DNA of 64,000 nt, from NCBI RefSeq assembly GCF_900101395.1, contig NZ_FMZO01000008.1, positions 179,587 to 243,586 on the forward strand, read 5' to 3'. Origin of the DNA: Niabella drilacis (GTDB taxonomy: Bacteria > Bacteroidota > Bacteroidia > Chitinophagales > Chitinophagaceae). Below the pieces are notes generated by a model. It saw nothing but the letters and a program-made list of their open reading frames with translations. It was not told where the DNA came from and ran no database searches. Below, piece after piece: positions 53,031 to 62,720 of this stretch; positions within the stretch are counted from its first letter, which is position 1, and each line of letters begins with the position of its first letter. Position numbers and translations under genes: made by a program.

Positions 53031-54500
53031 ATGACTAGCGAGCAAATTGCATTATTGATCCATTCATCTCCCGCGCTGCAAATGTTGCGGCTGCGGAATG
53101 CTGGCTGGGTATTACCCTTTTTATACACCGTTTTTAAAGAAGACCGGCGCATGGTCATCCGGGAGGACCAACTCATTCCGCTACTGGCAGAAACCCTGAG
53201 AGCTCATGCCGACGGCACGGAGGACTGGGAAGAAGCCCGGATCGATTTTGGGGAAGACGAGGAAAGCCGGAGCCGTAAATACCTGCTGAACTGGGTGCAG
53301 AAACGCATCCTGCAGGATTTTCCGGATACGGAAGGGAACACTAATTATCAGCTCAGCGCCTATACCGAAAAAGTGTTCCAGTGGATGCAGCATCTGCAAC
53401 AGGGACAGCACCACGTGGGCACAGAAAGCCGGTTCAAAATGCTGTTCTCCTCGCTCCGGGATATGGTAGAGAATACCGAGGACGACCGGGAACGCAAACT
53501 GCAGATCCTCAAGGATCGCAGGGCGGAAATTGATCGCGAGATCAGGGCACTGGAGCTGGGTGTGGCCCCCCAACGGTACAATAACGCTCAGGTACAGGAG
53601 CGGCTCGACCTGTTCATCAGGCTTTGCTATGAACTGATCGGCGATTTCCGGGAAGTGGAAGATAATTTTAAACAGATCCACCGCAATATCGTGGAGCAGC
53701 ATACGCGCGCGGAGCAGAATAAAGGAGCTATTGTGGGCTTTGCCTTTGAGTCGTACGACGCGCTCCGGAGCAGCAACCAGGGAAAAAGCTTTTATGCGTT
53801 CTGGGATTTTCTTATTTCCCGCAGCGGACAGGAGGAGTGGCGCCAGCTTACGGAACAATTGCTGTTGTTGCTGGACGACCGTCAGCTGGAAGCCGACACC
53901 GATTTTTTGCAGAATATCAAGTCATTCCTGCTGGAGCAGGGACGTGCCGTTTATGATGCCAATGATAAAATGGCAGAAAAGCTCAGCCGTATCATCACCG
54001 AAAAAGAAATTGCCCGGCACCGGAGGCTGCGCCAGCAGATCAGCGGTATTAAGGAACTGGTATTGGACCTTATGGAAGAAGAGCCGGTGGATGCAGGGCT
54101 GCAGCTGGATGAAGCATCCGATATCCGTATTGTAATGGACCGGGCGCTTACCCTGGAGGCAAAGAAAACAGCAGGCGCATTAAAACAGCCCATGGCTGCA
54201 GTGGAAAAGATCGCCGATGTAGACCGGTTTAACCGGCTGCTGAACACCAGCTTTATCGACCGGAAACAACTCTGGCAAAAAGTGGAGCAGGTGCTGGAGC
54301 ATAAGCAAACAGCAACATTAAAAGAGATCATCGAGGCCACGCAACTGCAGCATGGTTTAGCCGAAGTGATCAGTTATTACAGTTTTTTAAAAGAAAAATC
54401 AAAAAGGGTACAGGTGGTAGGGAACGCAGTGGAGCTGATACCGCTCAACGGCAATGCCGATAAATTTGTAGAAGTACCTTATTTGTTATTTAGTAAATAG
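53031..54500 (+). CDS. jetA: Wadjet JetA (DUF3375), kleisin-like subunit
   Basis: A 489-residue cytoplasmic protein of the DUF3375 family. Typical blocks are LRLRNAGWVLPFLYTVFKED at the N-terminus, the mid helical region (DRRAEIDREIRALELGVAPQ) and the winged-helix-like C-terminus ending AVELIPLNGNADKFVEVPYL. In type I Wadjet (JetABCD), JetA is the kleisin that bridges the SMC-like JetC motor and JetB. The complex extrudes DNA loops and recognises small circular plasmids. The next gene starts 11 nt later. Confidence 0.93.
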   Translation: MTSEQIALLIHSSPALQMLRLRNAGWVLPFLYTVFKEDRRMVIREDQLIPLLAETLRAHADGTEDWEEARIDFGEDEESRSRKYLLNWVQKRILQDFPDTEGNTNYQLSAYTEKVFQWMQHLQQGQHHVGTESRFKMLFSSLRDMVENTEDDRERKLQILKDRRAEIDREIRALELGVAPQRYNNAQVQERLDLFIRLCYELIGDFREVEDNFKQIHRNIVEQHTRAEQNKGAIVGFAFESYDALRSSNQGKSFYAFWDFLISRSGQEEWRQLTEQLLLLLDDRQLEADTDFLQNIKSFLLEQGRAVYDANDKMAEKLSRIITEKEIARHRRLRQQISGIKELVLDLMEEEPVDAGLQLDEASDIRIVMDRALTLEAKKTAGALKQPMAAVEKIADVDRFNRLLNTSFIDRKQLWQKVEQVLEHKQTATLKEIIEATQLQHGLAEVISYYSFLKEKSKRVQVVGNAVELIPLNGNADKFVEVPYLLFSK

Positions 54501-54511
54501 AAAGAGACCCG

Positions 54512-55102
54512 ATGGCCGAAAAGATACATTCGTTTACTCCTGTGTTCATCAAATTGCTGAAAGGCCCTGTAGAATACCTGGAGAAAAGCACCTGGGAAAA
54601 ACTGCTGCAATACAAAGCAGAACTGATCGTTTTTTTACAACGCCTGGGATTAACGCTGGTACTGGATGAGCAGGATGGGTATGCCTATATAAAGCATGCC
54701 ATTTCTGAGGAAGACGCTGCCAGTGTAAGCTGGGTGCAGCGCCGGGCGCTGGCTTATGATGAAAGCGTAATGCTGGTGCTGCTGCGTGATATGATGGCGG
54801 AATTTGAAGTAGGAGAGGCCACTCAGCGGGAACTCATCAAGAAGCGGCGGGAGATAAAAGAATATGCCGAGTTGTTTTTTAAAGAAAATGCCAGCCGGGT
54901 AAAAATGTTGAAAGATATCGACCGGTTGATTGAGCGCGCCGTCGAAAATGGTTTTTTGGAACGCTCCGGTACGCATGAAGTAGCCGATGAACAAAAATTC
55001 CGGATCAAGAAGCTCATTAAAGCCCGGGTAGACAGTGAAGTATTAGAAGATTTTAAACAGCAATTAACAGCACATGCAGCTAAGCGTATTCAGCACGGAT
55101 AA
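54512..55102 (+). CDS. jetB: Wadjet JetB (DUF4194), KITE-like subunit
   Basis: A 196-residue protein of the DUF4194 family, MksE-like. Blocks include LLKGPVEYLEKSTWEKLLQY, SVSWVQRRALAYDESVMLVL LRD and LFFKENASRVKMLKDIDRLI. It binds JetA as the winged-helix KITE subunit. Its 3' end overlaps the JetC start by 29 nt, so the two are translationally coupled. Confidence 0.93.
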   Translation: MAEKIHSFTPVFIKLLKGPVEYLEKSTWEKLLQYKAELIVFLQRLGLTLVLDEQDGYAYIKHAISEEDAASVSWVQRRALAYDESVMLVLLRDMMAEFEVGEATQRELIKKRREIKEYAELFFKENASRVKMLKDIDRLIERAVENGFLERSGTHEVADEQKFRIKKLIKARVDSEVLEDFKQQLTAHAAKRIQHG

Positions 55103-58100
55103 TGAGAAGAGCGGCTTCCGCCTGCAATATATGGAGGTTTTTAACTGGGGTACCTTCGATGAACAGATCCATACCATCGTTCCCGGCGGGGAAACCAGCC
55201 TGCTTACCGGCTCCAACGGAAGTGGAAAGACCACGTTTGTGGATGCTTTGCTGACCCTCATCGTACCCGAAAAAAAATACCGGTTCTATAACCAGAGCAG
55301 CGGCAGCGAGAAGAAAGGCGACCGTACGGAAGAAACCTACGTATTGGGTGGCTATGGCACCATCAACAGTGAAACCGGGGTTACAAAAGCCCTTTACCTC
55401 CGCGAAAACCGCGAAGAGGCTTACAGCATCCTGCTGGCCAATTTTACCAACGAAGCCCTGCAGGAGGTAACCCTGTTTCAGGTGCGGTATTTTAATAACG
55501 GCGATATGAAACGAATGTTTGGGATCGCCCATAAAAGCCTGCATATTGAGGAAGACTTTAAACCCTTTGATCTCGGTAATGCCTGGAAACGCCGGCTGGA
55601 TCAGCAATACAATAAAGGCACACGCAAACAGGTAGAGTGGTTTGATGCGGCCAGTAAATATGCTTACCGCCTGGTGGATGTGCTGGGGATGCAAAGTATC
55701 CAGGCGCTCACCCTGTTTAACCAAACGGTGGGTATCAAAGTGCTGGGCAACCTGGATGATTTTATCCGTACCCATATGCTGGAGCCCCGCGATATGGAAT
55801 CCCTGTTCCAGGAACTCAAAAAACACCTGGCAACCCTGCTGGATGCCCAGCGGAATATCGAAAAGGCCGAAGAGCAGATCCGGCTGCTGCAGCCCGTGCA
55901 GCAACATTATGCCGGGTTTATGAATCTGCAGGCCCGGCAGCAGCATGCGCAAAAGGCGCTGCATACGGCGGCTGCATGGAAGGGGTATACCCAGGACCTG
56001 CTGTTGCAGCAGGCGCTGGAAGAAGCCGGCACTGGCGTAAAAGAACTCGAAGAAAAGACCGCCCTGGCGAAAGCAGGTATCGATGCCCTGCATGAAGAGG
56101 AACGGGTTACCCGGAACCAGATCGATCAGAACCAGGCCGGGCAGCGGCTGAAACAGCTGGAGCAGGACCTTCAGGCTTTACAGGCCAGAAGAGCGGCTGC
56201 CGAGGAAAACCTGGCATTATTTACAGAATGGTGTACTGCCTTACACCTGGAAGATAAAAGCGCATCTGACGAAGAAAGTTATAAGCGGGTGCTGAAGGAA
56301 GCCGGTCAGTTTGCCCAGCGACTCGAAAAAGAGAACCGGCTGAATGAAGCCGATGATTTTGATGCCAAAAATCAGCATAAAAAAGCAGGGGAGGCTAAGC
56401 ATAAACTGGAGGAAGAGCTGAATATCCTGCTGCACAGCAAAAGCAATATCCCTGCACACCTGGTGCAGGTACGTAAGCAGCTATGTGCGGCATTAAAACT
56501 GGATACCGCAGAACTGCCCTTTGCCGGCGAACTGATGCAGGTAAAACCGGAAGAGCAGCGCTGGCTACCGGCCCTCGAAAAATTGTTGCACGGCTTTTCG
56601 CTGCGCCTGCTGGTACCCGATCAGTACTATAAAAAAGTGACCCGTTACCTCAACCAGACCAATACGGGTACCCGGCTGGTATATTACCGGGTGCTGGATA
56701 CCTTCCACACCCTGGCGGAGGACGATACCGTTTTTTATAAACTGGATTTTCATGCTGAGCATCCGCTGTCTGCCTGGGTAGAGCAGCAGGTGGCGCAGCA
56801 ATTTTCCTATACCTGCCTGGAAGACGAGAAACCGCTGGAACGCTATGATAAAGCCATTACACTGAACGGGCTGATCAAGAACCGCGACCGGCATGAGAAG
56901 GACGACCGTCCCGGCAATAATGATGCAGGGCGTTATGTGATGGGCTGGAACAATGAAGGCAAGAGGGAAGCGCTCATCAGCCAGCGGAATAAACTCGCAG
57001 ATGAACTGGCGAACGCAGCCGAGGTCATAGAACGCTGCCGCAACCGGGCAACCCGCCTGCAGCGGCAGTTCTATGCATTGAACCGGCTGCAGGAGCATGG
57101 TGGCTATGCGCTGCTGGATGTAGCAGGCGCGCAGCGGGGTATTCATAAAACGGAGGAACAGATCGGGGCGCTGAGCAAAAGCAACAACCAGCTGCAGGAG
57201 CTGACAGCGCAGCTGGAAGCTTTGATCCTGCAGCGTGGAGAGGTGGAAAAAAGCTGGGAACAGGCGGCGCAGGCAAAAACCACCCTGCAAAACCGGATAC
57301 GGGCCATGGCGCAGCAACGGGAGCAATTGCAATTGCTGTTGCAGCATATCACGGAAACCGATAAGGAAGAACTGCTGCTGTTCCAGCAACAGCATGCGGC
57401 ATTATTGGCTACCGTGGACTTGGAGACGATCGAAACCGTGTATACGCAGTTTAAAACACAGCTGGAGCATGAAACGCAGGAAGTACAGCGGCTCCTGCAT
57501 AAGGAAGAAACCTACCTGAACCGGAGCATCAGCCAGATCAAAAATCCCTCCCCGGCTTTGTTACAACGTTTCCCGGACTGGTACAGTGATGTACAGTTCC
57601 TGCCGGAAGAGGCGGCGCATGCGGAGGAGTTTAAAGAGTGGCTGGATAAGCTTGCCAGCGAGAACCTTCCCCGATACCGGAAGGATTTTGAGAATTTTGT
57701 CAACGATACCATTACTTATAAGATCGGCGGATTAAATGAAGAAATGGAAAAATGGGAGCGGGAGATCAATAACAGCGTCAACAAGCTCAACCAGTCGCTG
57801 GGCGGCATCAACTTTAACAAGCTTCCGGATACGTATATCCAATTGGGCAAACGCCGGGTACAGGATGCTACGGTGAATGCCTTCCGCAATGCCCTGCTGG
57901 ATGCGCTGCCCCAGGCAGCCAACTGGCAGCAAAGCAGCTTTGAAGATAAGGCCCTGCACTTCCGTCAAAAAGTACAGCCACTGATCGACAGCCTGGATGA
58001 AAGCGAAACCTATCGCGCAAGGGTGATGGATGTACGGAACTGGTTCGAATTCTGGGCCGATGAAAAGTACCGCAATACCGGCGAGCTGAAAAAGACCTAC

Positions 58101-58457
58101 CGCCAGATGGGACAGTTATCCGGCGGGGAAAAAGCGCAGCTTACCTATACGATTCTTTGTAGTGCCATTGCCTACCAGTTTGGCATCACACGTGAGGGAA
58201 AGAACAGCCGCAGCCTGCGTTTTATTGCGGTAGATGAAAGCTTCAGCAACCAGGATGAGGATAAAGCCACCTACCTGATGGAGCTGTGTAAGCAATTACA
58301 TTTACAGTTACTGGTGGTAACACCCAGTGATAAGATCCAGATCGTACAGGATTATATTGCTCATGTACACCTGGCACAGCGCGTGAACAACCGGCACAGT
58401 ATTATGTATAATATGACCATAAAGGAGCTGCAAAAGCAGATGAAGAAAGCGTCGTGA
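55074..58457 (+). CDS. jetC: Wadjet JetC, SMC/MukB-like ATPase
   Basis: An 1127-residue SMC-like motor. The N-terminal head has Walker A TGSNGSGKT (residues 45-53). Long coiled coils cover about 260-470 and 640-900, with a hinge-like region at about 480-640. The C-terminal head has the ABC signature QLSGGEK (Leu1015-Gly1018 region) and Walker B with Asp1054-Glu1055 (FIAVDESFSNQDED). All ATPase motifs look intact. It works with JetA and JetB. In known type I systems jetD, a Toprim-type nuclease that cuts the plasmid, follows jetC; none is found here. Confidence 0.93.
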   Translation: MQLSVFSTDNEKSGFRLQYMEVFNWGTFDEQIHTIVPGGETSLLTGSNGSGKTTFVDALLTLIVPEKKYRFYNQSSGSEKKGDRTEETYVLGGYGTINSETGVTKALYLRENREEAYSILLANFTNEALQEVTLFQVRYFNNGDMKRMFGIAHKSLHIEEDFKPFDLGNAWKRRLDQQYNKGTRKQVEWFDAASKYAYRLVDVLGMQSIQALTLFNQTVGIKVLGNLDDFIRTHMLEPRDMESLFQELKKHLATLLDAQRNIEKAEEQIRLLQPVQQHYAGFMNLQARQQHAQKALHTAAAWKGYTQDLLLQQALEEAGTGVKELEEKTALAKAGIDALHEEERVTRNQIDQNQAGQRLKQLEQDLQALQARRAAAEENLALFTEWCTALHLEDKSASDEESYKRVLKEAGQFAQRLEKENRLNEADDFDAKNQHKKAGEAKHKLEEELNILLHSKSNIPAHLVQVRKQLCAALKLDTAELPFAGELMQVKPEEQRWLPALEKLLHGFSLRLLVPDQYYKKVTRYLNQTNTGTRLVYYRVLDTFHTLAEDDTVFYKLDFHAEHPLSAWVEQQVAQQFSYTCLEDEKPLERYDKAITLNGLIKNRDRHEKDDRPGNNDAGRYVMGWNNEGKREALISQRNKLADELANAAEVIERCRNRATRLQRQFYALNRLQEHGGYALLDVAGAQRGIHKTEEQIGALSKSNNQLQELTAQLEALILQRGEVEKSWEQAAQAKTTLQNRIRAMAQQREQLQLLLQHITETDKEELLLFQQQHAALLATVDLETIETVYTQFKTQLEHETQEVQRLLHKEETYLNRSISQIKNPSPALLQRFPDWYSDVQFLPEEAAHAEEFKEWLDKLASENLPRYRKDFENFVNDTITYKIGGLNEEMEKWEREINNSVNKLNQSLGGINFNKLPDTYIQLGKRRVQDATVNAFRNALLDALPQAANWQQSSFEDKALHFRQKVQPLIDSLDESETYRARVMDVRNWFEFWADEKYRNTGELKKTYRQMGQLSGGEKAQLTYTILCSAIAYQFGITREGKNSRSLRFIAVDESFSNQDEDKATYLMELCKQLHLQLLVVTPSDKIQIVQDYIAHVHLAQRVNNRHSIMYNMTIKELQKQMKKAS

Positions 58458-58615
58458 CACTGGTTCCTGTTCAGGGGTTGTTCCCGCCCGGAGTTAGATA
58501 TTAAATAGTGATCGCTGTGCACACCCGGCGGGATCGTATTAAAAATATTGTGCGGCAGCGATGAATAAGGAGCAGAAAGCATGTGTCTTCAGTTTACCTA
58601 ACCGTTAGAATCTAT

Positions 58616-59134
58616 ATGTGCACCAGCCGATATACAAAATTCAGGAAGGGATCAGGAGTGTTTTTATTAAGTTGTATCCTGCTCATGACCTTACTTTGTT
58701 CCTGCACCGGTCAGCAAACAGAAAGGATGGAGCGATCTCCGGATAATCAGGAACAGATCCGTTTGGTGCGCTACAGTAATGCCGGGGGAATGCTTGGCTG
58801 GACCGAAACCCTGGTGATAAGACCGGACTCTGTCTTATATAATACCCTGATGGCTGCAAAGGACAACCGGCGAACCGCATTCGCTGAAAGAAACACAGGG
58901 CAGCAATGGGATGAACTTACCCGTTCTCTCGATCTCAAAGCAATTAAAAAGGTGATCAGTGGTATGAGTCAGCAACCTGTTGACGGAACCGACCAGACGT
59001 ATACGGTGGTCACCAGCAGGGGATCGTACCAGTTTACGAATCCTGATTTTAGCGTACATCCCGACACTGCTCTTGAAAAATGGGTTTCCCTGATCCAGCG
59101 GCTGGCGGGTGCGTACTATCAAAAGTCGCTATAA
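58616..59134 (+). CDS. Small lipoprotein of unknown function
   Basis: A 172-residue lipoprotein from the ATG at 58616. The frame also has a GTG at 58583 that would add 11 residues; I prefer the ATG because it keeps a normal signal length before the lipobox LCSC. The mature part begins with a flexible TGQQTERMER segment, then IRLVRYSNAGGMLGWTETLV IRPDSVLY and strand-rich sequence ending in a helix (WVSLIQRLAGAYYQ). No family is recognised. It sits where jetD would be expected but has no nuclease motif, and it is exported, so it is not a JetD replacement. Confidence 0.7.
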   Translation: MCTSRYTKFRKGSGVFLLSCILLMTLLCSCTGQQTERMERSPDNQEQIRLVRYSNAGGMLGWTETLVIRPDSVLYNTLMAAKDNRRTAFAERNTGQQWDELTRSLDLKAIKKVISGMSQQPVDGTDQTYTVVTSRGSYQFTNPDFSVHPDTALEKWVSLIQRLAGAYYQKSL

Positions 59135-59249
59135 TTTGCGACGGGAATACTTTGGGTTATTGTTTTTTAATTTATGGGTATTTTGTATGAATTCAATGAC
59201 AATTTACTCGGCAGGACAGGGCAAACGCATCTGATTTCAGCATTGTTCA

Positions 59250-59363
59250 GCTCCGGAGGAGCAGCGTGTTTATAGTAATCTGCTGTTTTATCAACCCGGC
59301 TCCTGTAGGAGCCGCGTGTTTGTTGGGCCCGAAATTTTACGCGGCTCCTACAGGAGCCGGGTT
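59250..59363 (-). repeat. REP-like repeat cluster, copy B (inverted)
   Basis: GCTCC-GGA-GGAGC (59250-59262) followed by AGCGTGTTTATAG is the reverse complement of the copy A half-unit. Then come two arms, 59293-59317 and 59339-59363, each containing a GGCTCC/GGAGCC hairpin. The two arms are perfect 25-bp inverted repeats of each other with a 21-nt loop. Confidence 0.75.
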
Positions 59364-59944
59364 TTCTCTTTAATACCTTGCTATAAACAAGCGGCACTTA
59401 CAGTGCCTGAAAAGGCTCCTGGTGTGCTCTTTTTACCCAATTTAGATACGTTTGCCCTACTCAGCAGGATTAGTGATACTTTTTTTCGCCACCTGATTGA
59501 TCTGGTAAAATGGGGACAGCGGATGCCGGCTATAAAAGCTTCCGGGAGATCCCGTAGAATCACCCGGATGCTGCAATATATGCGGTGCCGGTCAAAGAGG
59601 CCCGGGGAAGAACTGTTATAGGTAACGGCAGATCATTCTGGTTTTATACACGCAACCTGGTAGAAATGGCCGATGCCTTTATAAGAACGGGGCGGTACCT
59701 GTTTATTGATAAAGTGCATAAATAACAGGGGTGGTTCCGGGAACAGTACAGATAGGCTAAGCCCGCTGCTGTATCCCGTTATTGGGGGATCACGGGGCGG
59801 ACGTTTAGCCGGCAAATTGGTATTATTATTGCTCAATATGTTTTGCCGGCTTTTTTGAAGTTTGGCAGGTCCCTGCCTGGCGGATCAGGGATCCGTACCA
59901 CCGTACCAGGGAGATATTCAAATTAAACATCATCTAAGCAAAAC
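59364..59944. other. Gene-less region
   Basis: No supported gene or structure. The frames present are made of repeat-derived sequence with unusual composition. Confidence 0.5.
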
Positions 59945-60772
59945 ATGACAAACACATTTTCTTTCGGATCAGTTGTATTAGCAGGACTGGTGCTAACGGC
60001 CCTGCATAGTAATGGATAATTGGGAGGTATCCTCAACAAGGCAGGAGAAAAGATCACGCAGAAAGCCGGTGAAGTGATTACCAGCGGCGGCGTTTCGGCA
60101 AAAGGAAACACGGGTGCAACCGTAGGAACGGAGAGTGGTGCCGCCGGCAAAAAGAGGGTGTCGTTTGATGCCGGCTTTGATTTTAAGGCCGGAAGCACGA
60201 TCCTGTATACCGGTCAGTTTGAGAAATTGAATACCGGCTCCTTACCGGCAACCCTCAAAACCAATGGCAGCGGCCAACTGGTGAAGTCGGGTGATATTGC
60301 CGGTACCTGGCTCGAAATGCAGACGGGTGCCATGTACAAGCTGAACAGCAATGTAAAACTTCCGCAGTCCTTTACAGTGGAGTTCGACCTGCTGACCAGT
60401 TGCGATAAGATAGACGATATCAGCCCGGTGAACTTTGGTTTCGCCGGTAATAACAGTGTGAGCAGTTTTGGCGAGGGGGATATTGCCCATACATCGCTGG
60501 AGTTCTTTAATGAAAACAAGATCACAAGCTTTGCCGGGCCTGCGGATAAATATATCAATACTGAATATGACCTGAAACCCTATGCAAACGATAAGCTGCA
60601 TGTGTCCATCGCCGTAAATAATGACCAGATGAAAGTATACCTGGATAAGACCAAAGTGCTGGATGCTAAGATGTTTAAGGCCGGTGCCGCAAAATATTTT
60701 TTTATCAGCGCCCCGATAAAGACCGAGAATGATGCAAAGGTTTATTTCAGCAACCTGGTCATTGCGCAATAA
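59945..60772 (+). pseudogene. Secreted protein gene interrupted by an in-frame TAA after the signal peptide
   Basis: ATG at 59945 begins a normal signal peptide (MTNTFSFGSVVLAGLVLTAL HSNG). The next codon, at 60017-60019, is TAA, and the same frame then continues for 250 residues to 60772 with no further stop. The mature part starts GGILNKAGEKITQKAGEVI, a common first helix of Bacteroidota exported proteins, usually preceded by Gln. A single C-to-T change of CAA or CAG would explain it. The rest is beta-rich (SFTVEFDLLTSCDKIDDISP, DKLHVSIAVNNDQMKVYLDK), resembling LamG/concanavalin-like fold proteins. A TTG at 60020 could start the mature part, but then the protein would lack export. Confidence 0.7.
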
Positions 60773-60904
60773 CCGTTAAAGAGCGGGTCCGGTGTTTAAC
60801 AAGTCCTGTTTTATAAACCAAGCCTTACCGCGGATCAGGGATGGGGCAATATATTGCCGGATATTCATGTTATGGCATTTTAACGGATCGCCCCGGTAAT
60901 ATAA

Positions 60905-61495
60905 ACACGGGGCTCCTATGGAGCCCGGTGCCTCATGGGCGAATCCCTGCTACAAACACGCTGCTCCTGCGGAGCAGGGCTCCTGTTTTGAATACTGCTG
61001 CTTTGGTTGAGGCGATAGGGTGCATAGCGTTCCTGCACGGGTAGCTGATTTTTTAAACGAAGACAGCTGGCGGTGCGACAAACTTTTATGCTCCCGGGGT
61101 TATTGAACGCCGCGTGGTTGTAGAAGAAAATGTTGTGTCGGCCATCCGGCACCATTGGAGCTGCGTAAATTTTGCAATACGGCTGATCCCTTTTCCCGGG
61201 TTTATTGTAAACTACATTTGCCGCACAGGAGTGATGCGGTCCTGTCGGGGACACGGGGCTCCTCATGGGGGGATCCCTGCTACAAACACATTGCTCCTGC
61301 GGAGCAGGGGGGCTGTTTTGAATACTGCTGCTTTGGTTGAGACGATAGGGTGTATTGCGTTCCTGCACGGGTAGCTGATTTTAAACGAAGACGGCTGGCG
61401 GTGCAAAGGGATTTTATGCTCCCGGCGCTGTCAGGCGCCGCGTGGTTATAGAAAAAATGTTATATCAGCATCCCGGCTCCATCGGAGCCGCGTAA
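60905..61495. repeat. REP-like repeat region with imperfect tandem duplication
   Basis: Two diverged copies of a block of about 330-346 bp start at 60905 and 61251. Each begins ACACGGGGCTCC, contains CTGCTACAAACAC and a CTCCTGCGGAG hairpin (60961-60977 and 61292-61306), then GAATACTGCTGCTTTGGTTG and GTTCCTGCACGGGTAGCTG. The second ends with two hairpins in the inverse sense (61423-61440 and 61474-61490). No gene is supported inside. Confidence 0.75.
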
Positions 61496-61554
61496 ACTTT
61501 TTTACCGGGAATGCCTATCTTTATTCCGGCATAGAGGCCTAATAGTAAAAAATC

Positions 61555-61971
61555 ATGCAGCATAAAAAGCGACATACAAACGCCCGGCGGAGGTTTATAA
61601 AAAAAGCAGCGGTACTGGCCGCAGCGCCGGTCATGATCGGCCACCACCCCGGGTTGGCGAAACAACAGGTGCTCCACCATGTTTTCTTCTGGCTAAAACG
61701 CCCCGGGTCCGCAGCAGACCAAAAGGCGCTGGTGGAAGGACTGAAGACCCTGAAGGCGGTTCCGCAGGTAAGGCAGCTGCTGATCGGCACGCCGGCTTCA
61801 ACGGTCAAACGCGATGTGGTAGACAACAGCTTCCAGGTTTCGGAGCTGATGTATTTTAACAGCACGGCTGACCAGGATGCTTACCAGGAGCATCCCATTC
61901 ATAAAGCCTTTGTTGAAAAATACAGCCATTTATGGGACCGGGTGGTCGTCTATGATATGATAACGGTGTGA
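61555..61971 (+). CDS. Tat-exported Dabb (stress-responsive A/B barrel) protein
   Basis: A 138-residue protein. The N-terminus is a twin-arginine signal ([20 protein letters not shown]). The remainder is a Dabb domain: [20 protein letters not shown], the central [20 protein letters not shown] and [21 protein letters not shown], with the usual dimeric ferredoxin-like fold pattern. The function of exported Dabb proteins is not known. It lies next to the repeat region with no close neighbours. Confidence 0.85.
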   Translation: MQHKKRHTNARRRFIKKAAVLAAAPVMIGHHPGLAKQQVLHHVFFWLKRPGSAADQKALVEGLKTLKAVPQVRQLLIGTPASTVKRDVVDNSFQVSELMYFNSTADQDAYQEHPIHKAFVEKYSHLWDRVVVYDMITV

Positions 61972-62090
61972 TCATCCCAACCGCCTGCGGAAAGACCCGC
62001 GATCCGTATACGGATGGCGCAGGTTTATGAGGAGCCCGGCTGCCCGGGATGCTTTATGCAATTGCCCGGCGGCAGGATGCTTACCTTCTA

Positions 62091-62282
62091 TCAGTTGGAT
62101 GTTTTAATATCAGCGATCTTATGGATGTGCAGCCACTCCCTGAACTCTTCAGGACGCTCGGGCGAAAAATGAATGATCTCCCCCGATTTTAACAGGATGG
62201 TGAAATAGCCCGCTGCTTCAACAAACTTGTTTAACTGTGCATGGCCATATTCAAACTCCGGAAATAAAGCAGCAATATTCAT
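62091..62282 (-). CDS. Small conserved-looking cytoplasmic protein
   Basis: A 63-residue protein (MNIAALFPEFEYGHAQLNKF..., ending WLHIHKIADIKTSN). The segment YFTILLKSGEIIHFSPERPE reads as a compact beta-hairpin domain, and codon use looks like real coding sequence. No known domain and no signal peptide. It stands alone between the Dabb gene and a gene-less stretch. Confidence 0.6.
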   Translation of the reverse strand: MNIAALFPEFEYGHAQLNKFVEAAGYFTILLKSGEIIHFSPERPEEFREWLHIHKIADIKTSN

Positions 62283-62668
62283 ATGTAACTCGTTTAACCG
62301 GCCCTGGCGCAGGACCCCTGCCAGGTACGCTGTGTAAAATTATTAAAATATCCGGCTTGAAAAGAGCGCCGCTCCTTTCCGGGAATTTTCTGGGGACAAA
62401 AGGTGGAAATCTTGGGTTGCTGATCCAGGATCTGTTGAATACAACCCACCACCGGTTTCGCAGGGAAATGCAGATCTTAAGGTTGGTTAAAGTGCCATAG
62501 CGCCCGATGCCCGGGAATAGGGAACGGACTGGCCGTACTGCTCTTATTGTTGTACGCCAGGCTTTCCTGTTTAAAGGTAGCGGCCTTTCTCCAATGCCCT
62601 TGGGGCTGATTTTGTCCCTAAAATTCGTGACAGGGGAAAATTTGGAAGTGCCGGTTTTATGGCTACCT
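62283..62668. other. Gene-less region
   Basis: No supported gene, hairpin or repeat apart from the -7 element at its right edge. Confidence 0.5.
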
Positions 62669-62676
62669 TAGATTTG
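62669..62676 (+). promoter_or_regulatory. -7 element before the disrupted lipoprotein
   Basis: TAGATTTG matches TAnnTTTG. The nearest TTTG (62641-62644) is 24 nt upstream, a little far. It lies 45 bp before the ATG at 62721. Confidence 0.5.
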
Positions 62677-62720
62677 AATTTTTATTATATAACCTGTTCT
62701 CCAATAACCAACCGCTGTTT

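Noticed and set aside
55080..56093. 337-residue frame opposite jetC
   Set aside because: Antisense to the intact JetC ATPase head and coiled coil; no domain.
58458..58615. Remnant of jetD after jetC
   Set aside because: Read in all frames, the 158 bp shows no Toprim or winged-helix motif, only short broken frames.
59316..59621. 101-residue frame on the + strand
   Set aside because: It starts within the palindromic repeat arms, has no RBS or domain, and its composition (many Arg, Ser, Cys) looks like non-coding sequence.
60905..61495. Possible CRISPR array
   Set aside because: The repeats are palindromic, few, unequal in spacing and partly inverted, with no spacers of constant length and no cas genes.
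62237..62500. 87-residue frame on the + strand
   Set aside because: Overlaps the start of the better-supported 63-residue minus-strand gene and has no domain or signal.
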